DNA from: Methanobacterium sp. UBA44
GTDB lineage: Archaea > Methanobacteriota > Methanobacteria > Methanobacteriales > Methanobacteriaceae
Assembly (NCBI GenBank): GCA_002494885.1
Contig: DACV01000009.1
Span: forward strand, 124,001 to 188,000
DNA length: 64,000 nucleotides
Reading direction: 5' to 3'
Part shown: one piece after another, positions 45,373 to 54,409 of the stretch
Layout: the number at the start of each line of letters is the position of its first letter
How positions within the stretch are numbered: the stretch's first letter is position 1
Notes under the pieces: generated by a model
Databases searched by the model: none
Told to the model about the DNA's origin: nothing
The model's input: the letters and a program-made list of their open reading frames with translations, nothing else
Translations under genes and position numbers: made by a program

Positions 45373-47247
45373 ATGAATATAAACAGGCAAAAATTAATTT
45401 TTGTCATATTAATCATCGGCATTACCTGTATGATCAGTAGTTATGTAGCCTACTCGCTAAAGATCGATTCTTATGAAATAGAAAATCCGGATGAAAAAAA
45501 TAACTATTTTTTAACAGAAGTCCATGCTGCAGATGACGTTCAATTAACTTCAACTGGTAACTCTTATTCTATTGCTCAGTTAACCGATGCCGGAAGTCGA
45601 GTTAGTACTTTTATTGGACAAAACAATAGATTACCTACCTTTGTCACCATCGCTGGCCGTCAGGTACCCATGTCCGACTATCTCTACTTAATGACCAGGG
45701 CAACAGTTAATTTAAATCAAGGTAACACCCGTGCTTTAATTCAATACAGAGTCAGTGCTCCAACCAGCAGCATTGACCAAATTACTGCAGGTAATATTCA
45801 ACGCAGCGAATATTCGAACTTAGCAAGAGGTATCAATAATTTTATAGAATCCAACGGCCGTCCACCATTCTACATCAATTCATCTCAGGGTTTAATTGGT
45901 TACGAGTCCCAGATTTACTTATTCTCTAGAATTATGTCATTCTATGGTTCTCAAGGTAGATTGCCTAATTTTGCTTCAATCAGTCCATGGACAGGGTCTA
46001 AACTACCAGAACCTGCTGCAGGTGAACCTACAAGTGGTATAAAAATTATCAATACTGCTACTGGTGGAGATGTAACTCAAAATACAGGTCTTAATCCCCA
46101 TCTCCCACAAACTGGACTTAGCAGAGATGTGATTGTTGCAGCCAGACAGGGAACACCTATGCTGAGTTTTGGTTCTGGAAACCCGCACGTAATGATTGTG
46201 GCAGGAGTTCATGGTAATGAATTACCTTCAACCATAGCTGCCTTGAGACTCATTGAATTCTTAGATAATACCACACTAAACGGAACTGTGCATGTGATAC
46301 CATTTGCCATACCTTACAGTACCTCCATTAACAGTAGATTATGGCAGGGAGAAGATCCAAACAGAGTGACCAATAGAGCAGGAACTCCTACCAATATTAT
46401 ACTGAATAATGCTAAACAGCTTAATGCAAGGGGATTAGGAGATTTCCATTCCACGCAACCAGGTGGAGTGCCCGGTAGGACATCAATTATCTGCACCCAG
46501 GTCCCCACCTTCGAAAGCCTTACTCTGGCCTCCTATATCAGTAACCAAACCGGAGCAGAACTGATAAACCACCAAACTGCGGGAGTGGTTTATCCTGGAG
46601 GACTGGAAGACGAAAGCACTCAAGCAGGAATTCCATCAATAATCGGTGAAGTCCAGTCTCCACATGGACAAGCCAGTGCTGAAACCATAGATACTTCCTA
46701 CAGACAGATGCAGGCATTTTTAAGGTACTTTAGTATAATACCCCGTATTCCGGGACCTCCAGCAGAGGTAAACGACACACAATTAACATCCACAGGCAAT
46801 TCATATTCTATTGCTCAGTTAACCGATGCCGGAAGTCGAGTTAGTACTTTTATTGGACAAAACAATAGATTACCTACCTTTGTCACCATCGCTGGCCGTC
46901 AGGTACCCATGTCCGACTATCTCTACTTAATGACCAGGGCAACAGTTAATTTAAATCAAGGTAACACCCGTGCTTTAATTCAATACAGAGTCAGTGCTCC
47001 AACTAGCAGCCGTGATCAAATTACTGCAGGTAATATTCAACGAAGTGAGTATTCGAACTTAGCAGGAAGCATCAATAATTTTATAGAATCCAACGGCCGC
47101 GCGCCATCATCCATCAGTTCATCTCAAGGCACAATCGGATATGAATCACAGATATATCTCTTTTCTAGAATTATGACGTTCTATGGATCACAGGGACGTT
47201 TACCTAATTTTGCATCAATCAGCCCCTGGGCAGGACCAAAACTTTAA
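45373..47247 (+). CDS. Secreted M14-like enzyme flanked by pseudomurein-binding repeats
   Basis: A 624-residue protein with a signal or anchor helix (residues 8-26). A pair of pseudomurein-binding repeats covers about 56-210 (LTDAGSRVSTFIGQNNRLP and RGINNFIESNGRPP), a zinc M14-like domain about 222-455, and a second pair about 468-624. Zinc-site residues are AGVHGNELP (His280, Glu283), GDFHSTQPGG (His359) and IGEV (Glu426). The repeats anchor PeiW/PeiP-type enzymes to pseudomurein. The enzyme would therefore act outside the cell on wall peptides, as a carboxypeptidase or amidase. The two repeat pairs share a 200-base identical DNA block. Confidence 0.82.
   Translation: MNINRQKLIFVILIIGITCMISSYVAYSLKIDSYEIENPDEKNNYFLTEVHAADDVQLTSTGNSYSIAQLTDAGSRVSTFIGQNNRLPTFVTIAGRQVPMSDYLYLMTRATVNLNQGNTRALIQYRVSAPTSSIDQITAGNIQRSEYSNLARGINNFIESNGRPPFYINSSQGLIGYESQIYLFSRIMSFYGSQGRLPNFASISPWTGSKLPEPAAGEPTSGIKIINTATGGDVTQNTGLNPHLPQTGLSRDVIVAARQGTPMLSFGSGNPHVMIVAGVHGNELPSTIAALRLIEFLDNTTLNGTVHVIPFAIPYSTSINSRLWQGEDPNRVTNRAGTPTNIILNNAKQLNARGLGDFHSTQPGGVPGRTSIICTQVPTFESLTLASYISNQTGAELINHQTAGVVYPGGLEDESTQAGIPSIIGEVQSPHGQASAETIDTSYRQMQAFLRYFSIIPRIPGPPAEVNDTQLTSTGNSYSIAQLTDAGSRVSTFIGQNNRLPTFVTIAGRQVPMSDYLYLMTRATVNLNQGNTRALIQYRVSAPTSSRDQITAGNIQRSEYSNLAGSINNFIESNGRAPSSISSSQGTIGYESQIYLFSRIMTFYGSQGRLPNFASISPWAGPKL
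45565..45764 (+). repeat. 200-base direct repeat, first copy
   Basis: Identical over 200 bases to 46804-47003, at a fixed offset of 1239 bases. It encodes the first half of a pseudomurein-binding pair. Flanking parts are only about 85-90% alike, so the identical block was probably homogenised by recent gene conversion or duplication. Confidence 0.9.
46804..47003 (+). repeat. 200-base direct repeat, second copy
   Basis: The second, base-for-base identical copy of 45565-45764, within the C-terminal pseudomurein-binding pair of the same gene. Recombination between copies would delete the enzymatic domain and leave a binding-only protein in frame, because 1239 is a multiple of 3. Confidence 0.9.
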
Positions 47248-47389
47248 TTTTTTTTATTTTTTATTAATTAACTGGTAATTTTTTAGTTTTAAAAAAGTAT
47301 TTGTGCTTTAAATATGAAAATGTATCAGTTGATATATCCATTCAATTAAATAATGTATTTTTCACTATTTTTAAAATAAATGCACATCA

Positions 47390-47800
47390 AAGGTGAACAA
47401 AAAACTGAATTTACTGCATCATAGCAGGATATAATTATTACATGTGATAATGGGGATATTGTACTGGTAAAGAGAAAAAACGAACCATTTAGTGGTTGGG
47501 GGAATTACCGGGAGGATTTGTCGAATATGGTGAAAATGTAGAATCAACAGCCATTAGAGAAGCAGAAGAAGAAACAGGTTTAAAAATAGAACTTGAAGGC
47601 ATAATTGGTGTTTATTCTGAGCCTGACAGAGATCCCTGAAGGCATATTGTTTCTATATGTTATAGGGCTAAAAGAGTTGATGGAAAGTTCGATTCTGATG
47701 GTGAAATATTAAAAACCAGGCTTTTAATAGAGATGAAATCCACAATATAGATCTTGCATTTAACCATAAAGAGATGCTTAAAGATGCATCGATAATATAA
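47390..47800 (+). pseudogene. Nudix hydrolase, decayed
   Basis: Pieces of a Nudix protein are plain: IIITCDNGDIVLVKRKNEPFSGWG, then after a one-base shift LPGGFVEYGENVESTAIREAEE with an intact Nudix box (GGFVEYGE...REAEEETG), then IGVYSEPDRDP, a TGA, and RHIVSICYRAKRVDGKFDSDGEI. An early TAG, a frameshift in the Gly-Trp-Gly segment and the TGA interrupt it. Such enzymes hydrolyse nucleotide diphosphate derivatives. It lies between two wall genes and is not expected to work. Confidence 0.8.
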
Positions 47801-47925
47801 TCTAAGAAACCTTGTTCTTAACTAATTAAAAAGGATAATATTCAACTTTTAATTTAAATTCACTTAAGAAATATTAATTATGAGATAAATATGTTATAAT
47901 CTATTCATATTTATGGAGTTTTAAA

Positions 47926-48456
47926 ATGAACGAGATAGAACTGGAATTTGACGGTAAAAAAGTAACTTATGCCGAATATAAACTTATCACAAGAAAATTC
48001 ATTGAAAAACAGATAAAAACCCCTGAAGAATTACAAGAATTGTGGATCGATGATGATAAAAGACGGAAATTTATGGACATGCTTCATGAAATGCAGATTG
48101 ATATTAATTTTATAAAGGAAATCGAAAAAATAGATAAATCTGACACATTCGATGTTATTGCAAATATGATATTTGAAGCGCCTTTAATAACACGAAAAGA
48201 ACGTGCAGAACAATTTATAAAAGAAAATATTAATGAAATAAGTCAAAATGACCATGAAATTAAAAGTATTGTACTTGGTATTTTGGATAAGTACAAAAAA
48301 GGAGGAATAGAAAATATAGATCTTAGAATCCTCCTTAGCGAGGATATGATTCAAAAAAACGCTTATAATATTTTAAAAGATAGGTTAGGATCTCTAAATA
48401 TTGCTAAATTATTTAATGATATTAAAATAGGGCTTTATAAAGTTGAAATCTCTTAA
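47926..48456 (+). CDS. Orphan C-terminal domain of a type I restriction HsdR/EcoEI R-like protein
   Basis: A 176-residue soluble, helical protein. The run TPEELQELWIDDDKRRKFMDML, then DTFDVIANMIFEAPLITRKERAEQF, then LDKYKKGGIENIDLRILL matches the C-terminal helical domain of HsdR-type restriction subunits (FDLL.H.AFNAPLLTRR...). The helicase and nuclease parts are absent and no HsdM or HsdS gene is near. GGAG precedes ATG 47926. It is either a remnant or a free-standing use of the domain. Confidence 0.6.
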   Translation: MNEIELEFDGKKVTYAEYKLITRKFIEKQIKTPEELQELWIDDDKRRKFMDMLHEMQIDINFIKEIEKIDKSDTFDVIANMIFEAPLITRKERAEQFIKENINEISQNDHEIKSIVLGILDKYKKGGIENIDLRILLSEDMIQKNAYNILKDRLGSLNIAKLFNDIKIGLYKVEIS

Positions 48457-48495
48457 ATCATGTAAAAATAAAAAAAATAAAGGTATATCTTCTGC

Positions 48496-51429
48496 CTAAA
48501 ATGGCAATGAAGCATATGTACCTTTTAATGTATAGTTAGATGTTTTCCAGTTTTTAATTACTCCTAATGAGTTTTTAGAACTGGTTGCATCAGCTGTATA
48601 CCATTTACCATCTACCCATATCTGGGCCCAGACGTGTCCATACCAGTTACCGCTTGTAAACTGACATTTACCATGTACATATCTTGCAGGAAGTCCTGCT
48701 GCCCTTGAAAGCGCAATAACCAGATGCGCTGTATCGACACAGTTTCCAGTTTTAGCATTTAATGTACCTACAGCTCCTTTTTTAGTATTGTAGTAGAAGG
48801 AATAACCAATATTATCCCTGACCCAGTTGAATATAGCTGCTGCTTTTGAATATGTGGTAGTTTTGCCGCTTGTTATCTTTGCTGCAAGTGCTTTAATGCT
48901 GGCATTAGTCACCTGACAGTTTGCAGTTGCTGCGAGGTATTTCTTTAAATCTGCAGGCACAGGTGTACCTGAGATAACTGGTGCTGAGACTGAACTCCAT
49001 GAACTCACTGAAACAGTGGCTGGTAGTCTGCTGTTTGAATCAACAAAGCTGAGTATCTTTGCAAATGTGTAAACAAAGGATTCATATCTCATTTCCCCGA
49101 GAGGAGTAGTGGCGTGATTTGGTATTTTACCATTTGCATCTATGAATGCCTTTATTCTTTTTGCAAGATCCAGATACTGATCTTTAGTTAAATTACCGCT
49201 TTTTATTGCTTCACTTGGTTTTACTGGAGTATCAATATCTTTTAAGGATAATGGCATTTTTACCCCTTCACTGACTTCTATTGTGCTTATAAGCATCAAT
49301 CTTAGGAAATCTTCAGGGTTTATCCTGGTTGTACCTACAGTTACATAACTTGGTAATTTATGGTTTGTTTCAATGTACTTTTTGACATTCGCTGCGGCTT
49401 TTTGAATCTGAGCTAAGCTGAATATTGTTGTTTCTGTTCCATTTGAAGTTGATGGTGAAACTTTAAATGCAGAATCCATTGCAACATTGTTTGGTAGTAT
49501 ATTGTTTGTATTATAGAAATTGAACACTTTTGCAAGCATATAAACTAAAGATTCATAATTAACTTTCCCTAAACTGCTTGATGCATAATTTGGGGCCTTA
49601 TTTTCAGAATCTATAAATGTGTTTATCCTTTTTGCAATATCCATGTACTCTGTTTTACTGATAGTCCCTGTTTTAAATGTTCCAGTAGATTCTTGAGGTC
49701 CTGATATACCTACAAGCTTGATTGGTGTAGTTGTTCCACTATTTAGCTGAATTAAACCTTTGGTCATTAATCTAAGGAATTCAGACATTGAAACCTGAGA
49801 TGTACCTATTGTTACATAATTTGGAAGCTTGTGATTTTTGTCTATGAATGACTTGATCCTGCTTGCTGCATCTTTAATTTCACTTAAAGTAAAGTTTGGA
49901 GGATTTATGAAGTCTTCATTTATTGTTCCATATCTAAATAGCGCATATCCTGATGCTCCATTGTCTAATGCTGATTTTATATCTTGATTTAGTTCGTTTG
50001 CTGTTAGTCTGGTTGTATCATAGTCTGAAACGTATGACTGAAGTCCTGCTATAACTGGTTTCCCAGCAACCTGATCAACTATATCTTTTGTTGTGGTACC
50101 AATCCAGGCAGTATCTTTAGCATAATTTCCTTTGTAAATCATAGGTACAAGGAAATCAACATATGGAGCAAGTTTAGAGTAATCCTGCCCATAGATATAT
50201 ACATTGGATGATCCTTCAGGCATCACTGCAGTTGAAACTGCTATATCAGGGTTAATTGCTTTTACTGCATTCCAAACATCACGTACAAATGATGTTATAT
50301 TCTCTGTTGCACCGGCATGCTTATTAGCTGCATTATCCCCAACTCCAGAATATCTCACATAATCGAGATGGATTCCATCAATATTGTAGTTTTTTGCAAT
50401 ATCTTTAACTGTATTTAGTAAGTTTTGGCGATGTGTAGCGTTAGCTGGATCAACCCAGTTACCATTAGCATCTTTAAAACATGTAATCCAAGCATGTATC
50501 CTTATTCCGGTGTTCTGGAATTTAGATATAAGATCTTTTAGTACAGTTTGATATGTTGGAGTTGAAACTAAATTTGCCTTAACAAATATGTCGGTGATAT
50601 TTGCATTTTTAAGCTCGCTTACTGAAATTTTACTTACATCTCCAGCATTTAACCAGATACCATGTACGTCTGTATATGTGTTTCCTGCTGCAGCTTGCTC
50701 AGCTTCCTGAGAGTTTTCATTGTTCTGAGCTGTAGTATTTTGAGTTATTGATGTGGTTACAGTATTTTCATTTTCTATACTTGTATTAACTGGAGTTTTC
50801 ACCGAATTTTGATTAGATTGAGTTTTTGCGCTATTTGTAGAAGTATCTGTAGGATTAGTCACTGGATTAACAGTTTGAGGCACTGTAGTTGTATTTTTTG
50901 ACGTGACCTCTGCATTCTGGCTCGCTGAATTTTCAGTTGAATTGTCTAATTTTTCCTGTACATTTGTTAAGTTCGCTGACTCTGGTTTACTTGTTTTTTC
51001 AACGTTAACAGTTTCTGTAGTCTTTTTTAGTGTGTCTTGTGCTTTTAAGCCTTCAGTAACAGGTTTAGTTGTACTTTCAGTACTGGTGGTTTTTGTTGTT
51101 ACTGTGTTCTTGTTTTGTGTAATCACTGATTGTTCTTGGTTACTTATTTGAGCTCTATTATGTTTTTTAACTTTTTTGTTATTGGTATTTTCTGCTGATT
51201 TAACATCTTTTTCAGCCCTTTTTTGCGTTTGGGCTGTTTCTTTTAAAATATTTTCATCATCTGTTTCTGTATATATACTTTTATTTACAGTATTGGTATT
51301 AACAGACTGTGTTTGTACAGTCCCCTGTTCTAATGCATTTACACTTGAAATACCGCCCAGTGATAAACTGGCGATTAAGAGGACTACAAATAACAGTTTC
51401 CCCGTAATTATACCGCCTCCGATTCCCAA
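48496..51429 (-). CDS. Secreted glycosidase-like/pseudomurein-binding/C71 isopeptidase protein
   Basis: A protein of up to 977 residues. In order: signal peptide (about 11-33), Thr/Asn/Gln/Lys-rich linker (34-245), TIM-barrel glycoside-hydrolase-like domain (GHL10/DUF4015 type, about 252-505, with DGIHLDYVRY near 351-360 and DFLVPMIYKGNY), four pseudomurein-binding repeats in two pairs (about 512-650 and 670-810) and a transglutaminase-fold C71 domain (about 828-977). Cys897 (GNCVDTAH), His932 (GHVWAQIW) and Asp947 (YTADATS) form the expected triad of PeiW/PeiP, which cut the peptide cross-links of pseudomurein. The start is TTG 51429, or ATT 51408 seven bases after GGAGG. Confidence 0.85.
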   Translation of the reverse strand: MGIGGGIITGKLLFVVLLIASLSLGGISSVNALEQGTVQTQSVNTNTVNKSIYTETDDENILKETAQTQKRAEKDVKSAENTNNKKVKKHNRAQISNQEQSVITQNKNTVTTKTTSTESTTKPVTEGLKAQDTLKKTTETVNVEKTSKPESANLTNVQEKLDNSTENSASQNAEVTSKNTTTVPQTVNPVTNPTDTSTNSAKTQSNQNSVKTPVNTSIENENTVTTSITQNTTAQNNENSQEAEQAAAGNTYTDVHGIWLNAGDVSKISVSELKNANITDIFVKANLVSTPTYQTVLKDLISKFQNTGIRIHAWITCFKDANGNWVDPANATHRQNLLNTVKDIAKNYNIDGIHLDYVRYSGVGDNAANKHAGATENITSFVRDVWNAVKAINPDIAVSTAVMPEGSSNVYIYGQDYSKLAPYVDFLVPMIYKGNYAKDTAWIGTTTKDIVDQVAGKPVIAGLQSYVSDYDTTRLTANELNQDIKSALDNGASGYALFRYGTINEDFINPPNFTLSEIKDAASRIKSFIDKNHKLPNYVTIGTSQVSMSEFLRLMTKGLIQLNSGTTTPIKLVGISGPQESTGTFKTGTISKTEYMDIAKRINTFIDSENKAPNYASSSLGKVNYESLVYMLAKVFNFYNTNNILPNNVAMDSAFKVSPSTSNGTETTIFSLAQIQKAAANVKKYIETNHKLPSYVTVGTTRINPEDFLRLMLISTIEVSEGVKMPLSLKDIDTPVKPSEAIKSGNLTKDQYLDLAKRIKAFIDANGKIPNHATTPLGEMRYESFVYTFAKILSFVDSNSRLPATVSVSSWSSVSAPVISGTPVPADLKKYLAATANCQVTNASIKALAAKITSGKTTTYSKAAAIFNWVRDNIGYSFYYNTKKGAVGTLNAKTGNCVDTAHLVIALSRAAGLPARYVHGKCQFTSGNWYGHVWAQIWVDGKWYTADATSSKNSLGVIKNWKTSNYTLKGTYASLPF

Positions 51430-51952
51430 TCATAAAAATACTCTTGAAGAATATTTTTCTGGGTAGGACTAATTATGCGTCATTACATATAAAGGTTTCG
51501 GAAAATCGAGTTTAAACTAAGCTATGATTGGTCTTTATTTCAAATTTAAACCGATTTAAAAGCTTATTTTAAAAGTATGTTATGAACATATAATAACTGT
51601 TTAACTTATTATGGCGCTTTATACACTCAAAGTGAAATTAAAACAATAATCTAATTATTATGAAATGACTGGATGTGTTTAAATATATTTTAAGAAACAG
51701 AAGAACCTAATATAAAAATAAGTATAAATTTTATTCAGATAATATTTATTTTTATATCAAGAGAAATAATTTGATTTTATTCAGGGTTTTATGATTCATA
51801 TGCTCCTAAAATAGAAAATAGATAAAAAATATTTATTTAAGGCTGATTATAATAGATATTTAAATAATGGTAATTTCTTAAATTACATGATTATAAATAA
51901 ATTTATAGACTATTATTTTTCTTAATTAATCAGTCCAGTTATGAGGTGAAAA
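51430..51952. other. Intergenic region, 523 bases
   Basis: AT-rich DNA between two divergent genes, with no reading frame I can support. It holds the promoter of the large secreted protein and, just before that gene, an AAAAATA/TATTTTT hairpin at 51434-51458. The remainder up to the aminotransferase start holds TATA-like words but nothing else recognisable. Confidence 0.5.
51485..51494 (-). promoter_or_regulatory. TATA box for the large secreted wall protein
   Basis: On the minus strand CTTTATATGT. Transcription would begin near 51460, just at the AAAAATA/TATTTTT hairpin, leaving a leader of 30-50 bases. Confidence 0.5.
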
Positions 51953-53050
51953 ATGATTCCAATTGCTAAACCATTTATAGGTGATGAAGAGATTGAAGAA
52001 GTAATTAGTGTACTAAAATCAGGATTTATAGCTCAGGGACCAAAAGTAGCTGAATTTGAGGGACTTTTTGCAGAATATATTGGAATTCCACATGCAATTG
52101 CAACAAGTTCAGGAACTACAGCTTTACATATAGCCCTTCTTTGTGCAGGAATTAAAAGAGGAGATGAAGTAATTACAACTCCATTTTCATTTGCAGCAAC
52201 AGCAAACTCTATACTCTATGTTGGAGCAAAGCCAGTATTTGTTGATATAGACCCAAAAACGTATAACATTAACCCTGAGAAAATTGATGAAGCCATTACA
52301 GATAAAACAAAGGCAATTATTCCTGTTCATCTTTATGGTCAACCTGCAGATATGGATCCAATTAATAGAACAGCCGGAGAATATGACCTTAAAGTGATTG
52401 AAGACGCTGCACAGGCTCATGGAGCTGTTTACAAGGGAGTTAAAGCCGGAGCTCTTGGGGATATGGGGTGTTTCAGCTTTTACCCAACCAAAAATATCAC
52501 CACCAGTGAAGGAGGAATAATAACAACAAGAAATTCTGATTATAATCATGATGCCCGTGCATTAAGGGCTCATGGTGAAAGTGATAGATATGAACACGTT
52601 ATTTTGGGATATAACTTCAGAATGACTGATATTTCTGCAGCGATAGGTGTAGCTCAATTAAAGAGACTGGAAGGATTTAATGAAAAGCGCATTAAAAATG
52701 CACAATACTTGACTGAAAGTATAAATAAGATAGATGGAATTGAACCTCCATTTGTTCAAAAAGATGTTAGACACGTATTCCATCAGTATACAATAAGGGT
52801 TTCAAAAAATAGGGATAGAATGATTGAATTTTTAAATAATAATGGGATTGGAACTGGAGTACATTATCCAAGAACAATCTACAACCAAAAACTTTACGTA
52901 GATTTAGGATTTAATGCAAATTGTAAAGAAGCAGAAAAAGCAGCAGATGAAGTGATTTCTTTACCAGTACACCCTGGTTTAAATCATGAAGACCTTGAAA
53001 AAATAGTTTCAGTCCTTAAAAAAGGATCAGAGGAACTTTTAAGTAAATAA
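51953..53050 (+). CDS. DegT/DnrJ/EryC1/StrS-family sugar aminotransferase
   Basis: A 365-residue PLP enzyme of nucleotide-sugar amination. Motifs: SGFIAQGPKVAEFE, ATSSGTTALHIAL, VHLYGQPADMD, EDAAQAHGAVYKGVKAG (PLP-contact Asp) and FSFYPTKNITTSEGG (Lys that binds PLP). It makes 4-amino- or 3-amino-sugars for cell-surface glycans. AGGTGAAAA precedes ATG 51953. Its place beside wall enzymes suggests use in wall or surface-protein glycans, such as amino sugars, but this is an inference. Confidence 0.92.
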   Translation: MIPIAKPFIGDEEIEEVISVLKSGFIAQGPKVAEFEGLFAEYIGIPHAIATSSGTTALHIALLCAGIKRGDEVITTPFSFAATANSILYVGAKPVFVDIDPKTYNINPEKIDEAITDKTKAIIPVHLYGQPADMDPINRTAGEYDLKVIEDAAQAHGAVYKGVKAGALGDMGCFSFYPTKNITTSEGGIITTRNSDYNHDARALRAHGESDRYEHVILGYNFRMTDISAAIGVAQLKRLEGFNEKRIKNAQYLTESINKIDGIEPPFVQKDVRHVFHQYTIRVSKNRDRMIEFLNNNGIGTGVHYPRTIYNQKLYVDLGFNANCKEAEKAADEVISLPVHPGLNHEDLEKIVSVLKKGSEELLSK

Positions 53051-53108
53051 AAGAAATAAAAAATAGTTTAAAGCAGTAGAATAAGGAATTTTTCTATTTT
53101 ACTGGATT

Positions 53109-53411
53109 TTATTTAAGCTTTTCTTCAACTGATTTTACTTTTTCTTTCATTGTTTTTTCAACATCTCTTCTATCATCTATTTTAAGATGTGTTGCAACTC
53201 TTTGAGCCCCTTGGCGGAATATGCTCTCATGGACAGCTTTAACAGCATCAAATAGTTTTTCAGCATTGTCAGTTTCTATTATGGTGCCTACTCCATTTAT
53301 TTCATATTTAATTCCCATTTCATCTAAAACATCAATCCCAGAAGCTATATATTTACTTAAGCTTGTACTGGAAGTTCCAATGGGAATCAAGGTAAGTTCT
53401 GCAGTTATCAT
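53109..53411 (-). CDS. MTH1187-type thiamine-binding protein (YqgV/DUF77)
   Basis: A 100-residue protein: ELTLIPIGTSSTSLSKYIASGIDVL, INGVGTIIETDNAEKLFDAVKAVHE and RVATHLKIDDRRD. MTH1187, the close homologue, forms tetramers and the family binds thiamine. Its role is unclear. No SD precedes ATG 53411, but a TATA box about 25 bases before suggests a leaderless message. Confidence 0.88.
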   Translation of the reverse strand: MITAELTLIPIGTSSTSLSKYIASGIDVLDEMGIKYEINGVGTIIETDNAEKLFDAVKAVHESIFRQGAQRVATHLKIDDRRDVEKTMKEKVKSVEEKLK

Positions 53412-53432
53412 GATAGTATATATGTTGGAAAT

Positions 53433-53440
53433 GATATAAA
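53433..53440 (-). promoter_or_regulatory. TATA box giving a leaderless transcript
   Basis: On the minus strand TTTATATC, centred about 25 bases from ATG 53411. With no SD in between, the message probably starts at or very near the start codon. Confidence 0.5.
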
Positions 53441-53505
53441 TTTTTATTCAGGTATTAAATTTAAAAAAATAAAATTTGACAATTTTTTTTATAAAGGTTT
53501 ATTTC

Positions 53506-54351
53506 ATGGTTAAGGCTAAAGATTTTAACAAATATATAGAAATAACGGTTGAAAGGACAATTTATGAATATGATTTGCTCCAAAAAAATGAAAAGATAGC
53601 TATAGCTCTTTCTGGTGGCAAAGACAGTATTTTAACGTTGCATATGATGGATAAGTTCAAAGATGAATTTAATCTTGATTTGATTGCCATAAGTGTTGAT
53701 GAAGGAATTTCAGGCTACAGAAATGAAGGTATGGAAGTAGCAAGGAAAAATGCAGAAGATTTGGGGATCAAATTAATTGAAAAAACTTTTTTAAAAGAAT
53801 TTAATTTTAAACTTGACCATGTTTCAGGTTTTTATAAGAGTGCATGTATACCTTGCGGAGTTTTCAGAAGGTATTTACTTAATAAAACAGCTTTTGAAGA
53901 GGGAGCAGTTAAAATAGCAACAGGTCATAACCTTGATGATGAAATACAATCATTTTTAATGACATTTTCAAGGGCTGATTTCAAAAAATTTATAAAGTTC
54001 GGACCAAAACTTGATGCAATTCACCCAAAACTCATTCCAAGAATTAAACCACTCTGGAATGTTCTTGAAAAAGATGTTGGAACATGGGCTGTTCTAAATA
54101 ACATAGAAGTGCATTTTGCAGAATGCCCGTATTCACATACATCAGCAAGATCTAAAATGAAAGAATATTTGAATAATATGGAATCAGAACGAAAAGGAAC
54201 TAAGCTCAATATACTTGAATCATTTAAAAAGTCATTTGAATTAGAAAGAAAGCCTGTAAAGTTGTATGAATGCGAAAAATGTAGGGAACCTTCATCTTCA
54301 AATGTTTGTAAGGCATGTGAAATGCTTAATAGTATAAGTAAGGAAATTTAG
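53506..54351 (+). CDS. tRNA 2-thiolation enzyme (TtuA/NcsA family)
   Basis: A 281-residue sulfurtransferase with the PP-loop ALSGGKDSILTL near residue 33, a conserved CIPCGVFRRY (catalytic and 4Fe-4S cysteines) and GHNLDDEIQSFLMTF. A C-terminal zinc segment reads CEKCREPSSSNVCKAC. It adenylates and thiolates U34 or U54 of tRNA. ATG 53506 fits homologues; the ten codons upstream from TTG 53476 look spurious. AAGGTTT serves as a weak SD. Confidence 0.88.
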   Translation: MVKAKDFNKYIEITVERTIYEYDLLQKNEKIAIALSGGKDSILTLHMMDKFKDEFNLDLIAISVDEGISGYRNEGMEVARKNAEDLGIKLIEKTFLKEFNFKLDHVSGFYKSACIPCGVFRRYLLNKTAFEEGAVKIATGHNLDDEIQSFLMTFSRADFKKFIKFGPKLDAIHPKLIPRIKPLWNVLEKDVGTWAVLNNIEVHFAECPYSHTSARSKMKEYLNNMESERKGTKLNILESFKKSFELERKPVKLYECEKCREPSSSNVCKACEMLNSISKEI

Positions 54352-54409
54352 AATTAACTTCATTAAATGCTTCCTTTTAAATATTATTAAAATAAAAAAA
54401 TGGGAACTG

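Noticed and set aside
45565..47003. The 200-base repeat as a mobile element
   Set aside because: It lies inside coding sequence, in frame, as part of a protein domain duplicated on both sides of the enzyme; no terminal repeats or transposase.
51430..51952. A hidden small RNA in the gap before the aminotransferase gene
   Set aside because: The region is AT-rich with only short stems; no GC-rich structured segment or conserved motif can be seen by eye.
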